Source: Flavobacteriia bacterium
GTDB lineage: Bacteria > Bacteroidota > Bacteroidia > Flavobacteriales_D > Crocinitomicaceae
Reading direction: 5' to 3'
Assembly: GCA_016178305.1 (NCBI GenBank)
Contig: JACOTM010000024.1
Span: 1 to 64,000, forward strand
Length of the DNA: 64,000 bases
The translations under genes and the position numbers were made by a program. This document shows positions 63,282 through 64,000 of this stretch, piece after piece. How positions within the stretch are numbered: position 1 is the stretch's first letter; each line of letters opens with the position of its first letter. The notes below the pieces were generated by a model. That model made no database searches and was not told the DNA's origin. It was given only the letters and a program-made list of their open reading frames with translations.

Positions 63282-64000
63282 TTATTTTGTTTCAGTTGTG
63301 ATAAATGGTGTTGTTTTACCATCAGAAATTATAATTTTTGTATTTGGAGAATTCATTAAACTTTTCAACATTTCAATATTATTATACTGCAATAATTTAT
63401 CTGTCAAAGATGAATTAATTATATTTTGAGCTTGTTTTATTGCTTCTGCTTCAATAATTAATCGCTCAGCTTCTTTCTTTTGTTGCAATATTACAAACTC
63501 CATTTTCATTGCTGCTTGTTCTGCATTGACTTTGTCTTGTATTGCTTGAACCATTTGAGGAGGCAAAATAATATCCTTTAATAAAACAGCATCAATTACA
63601 AATCCTAATTTTTCAATATCCGTTTTAAGTTCATCCATTATCGCTTTTTCAACTTTATCTCTTTCTGTTGCGTATAAATCTTTAGCTGCATACTTAGCAC
63701 TAATTTCTCTTGCTGTTGCTCTAAAATTACTTAACACAATTACTTCTTCATAATCTCTACCATATTTTAGGTACACTTCATTTGCCATGTCATGATTTAC
63801 ATGATATAATAAACTAATATCCGCTTGAACATTTAAACCTTCTTGTGTAGGTAACGTTAATCGCGATAAACACTCAACTGTTCGAACATTTACCCGAACT
63901 ATTTGACCAATGAATGGATTATAAAATTTCACTCCTTGCTCTATCGGTTTCCCAACAATTTTTCCAAATCGTTGTTTAATACCTATTTCTCCTGGACGAA
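63282..64000 (-). CDS. SPFH/band 7 (prohibitin-like) protein, 5' partial
   Basis: The frame runs off the right edge, so the N-terminus is missing; 239 residues are visible. RPGEIGIKQRFGKIVGKPIEQGVKFYNPF leads into the band 7 domain (RVNVRTVECLSRLTLPTQEGLNVQADISLLYHVN), followed by a long helical, coiled-coil region rich in Ala, Glu and Lys (EQAAMKMEFVILQQKKEAERLIIEAEAIKQA) and a polar tail. Prohibitin-type proteins form large rings on membranes and modulate proteases. A GTG near 63932 could be mistaken for a start, but homology continues upstream. Confidence 0.88.
   Translation of the reverse strand, partial: RPGEIGIKQRFGKIVGKPIEQGVKFYNPFIGQIVRVNVRTVECLSRLTLPTQEGLNVQADISLLYHVNHDMANEVYLKYGRDYEEVIVLSNFRATAREISAKYAAKDLYATERDKVEKAIMDELKTDIEKLGFVIDAVLLKDIILPPQMVQAIQDKVNAEQAAMKMEFVILQQKKEAERLIIEAEAIKQAQNIINSSLTDKLLQYNNIEMLKSLMNSPNTKIIISDGKTTPFITTETK

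Noticed and set aside
1-64000. CRISPR arrays, restriction-modification or other recognised defence clusters
   Set aside because: No regularly spaced repeats of 25-40 bases, cas, methylase-nuclease or other defence gene sets were found; Fic alone is not enough.

Overview
The window is AT-rich (about 30% GC by eye), gene-dense DNA from a member of the Bacteroidota, most probably a Flavobacteriales-type bacterium. Several features point this way: a secreted M1 peptidase with a type IX secretion (T9SS) C-terminal sorting domain, a Rho factor with a long Asn-rich insertion, families largely confined to this phylum (DUF4301, DUF3078, DUF4199, DUF4834, a fused alpha/beta 2-oxoacid dehydrogenase E1, a fused SpmA-SpmB protein), and promoters of the Bacteroidota form TTG-N19-TAnnTTTG. 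The exact genus cannot be fixed from the sequence.

Layout. 0-9.2 kb: end of an outer-membrane-type protein, a methyltransferase-kinase pair, DUF4301, a phosphatase-superfamily protein, a YdcF-like membrane protein, an MscS channel, DUF3078 and a VWA-like membrane protein. 9.4-15.1 kb: a small membrane protein, an ABC-2 exporter plus Ppx/GppA operon read leftward, and a rightward acyltransferase pair resembling the two enzymes of glycine/ornithine-type aminolipid synthesis. 15.2-20.6 kb: GT39-like membrane enzyme, dicarboxylate/amino-acid symporter and rho. 20.6-31 kb: DUF4199, GH38-like enzyme, lipoprotein, T9SS-secreted M1 peptidase, an ECF sigma factor operon, and a SpmAB-like gene coupled to a 25-residue-repeat protein. 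31-38.4 kb: E1 dehydrogenase, truncated haemoglobin, tryptophan 2,3-dioxygenase, NlpC/P60 peptidase, S41 protease, DUF1573 lipoprotein. 38.4-43 kb: a surface-polysaccharide locus (flippase, glycosyltransferase, two FkbM methyltransferases). 43.4-58.3 kb: YfhO-like protein, DUF4834, carB (broken), a phosphoribosyltransferase with MurQ, a secreted unknown, ClpC, GyrA and a TPR protein.

The right end (58.3-62.2 kb) is accessory in character: a decayed IS66-family transposase, a GC-richer stretch with RNA-like pairing, a small unknown gene, a class II Fic protein behind two copies of a 25-bp dyad, and short gene-tail fragments next to tRNA-Lys(TTT). Beyond the tRNA lie two overlapping single-domain rhodaneses, a perfect 21-bp inverted repeat and an SPFH/prohibitin-type protein that runs off the window.

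Most worth a second look: the out-of-frame internal deletion in carB; the paired dyads in front of fic; the three back-to-back hairpins at 43.1 kb; the 25-residue repeat protein coupled to the SpmAB-like gene; and the acyltransferase pair with a nearly leaderless promoter. I found no CRISPR array, rRNA, complete insertion sequence or recognisable defence island. I do not see an unmistakable new multi-gene system; the candidates above are local and are graded accordingly.
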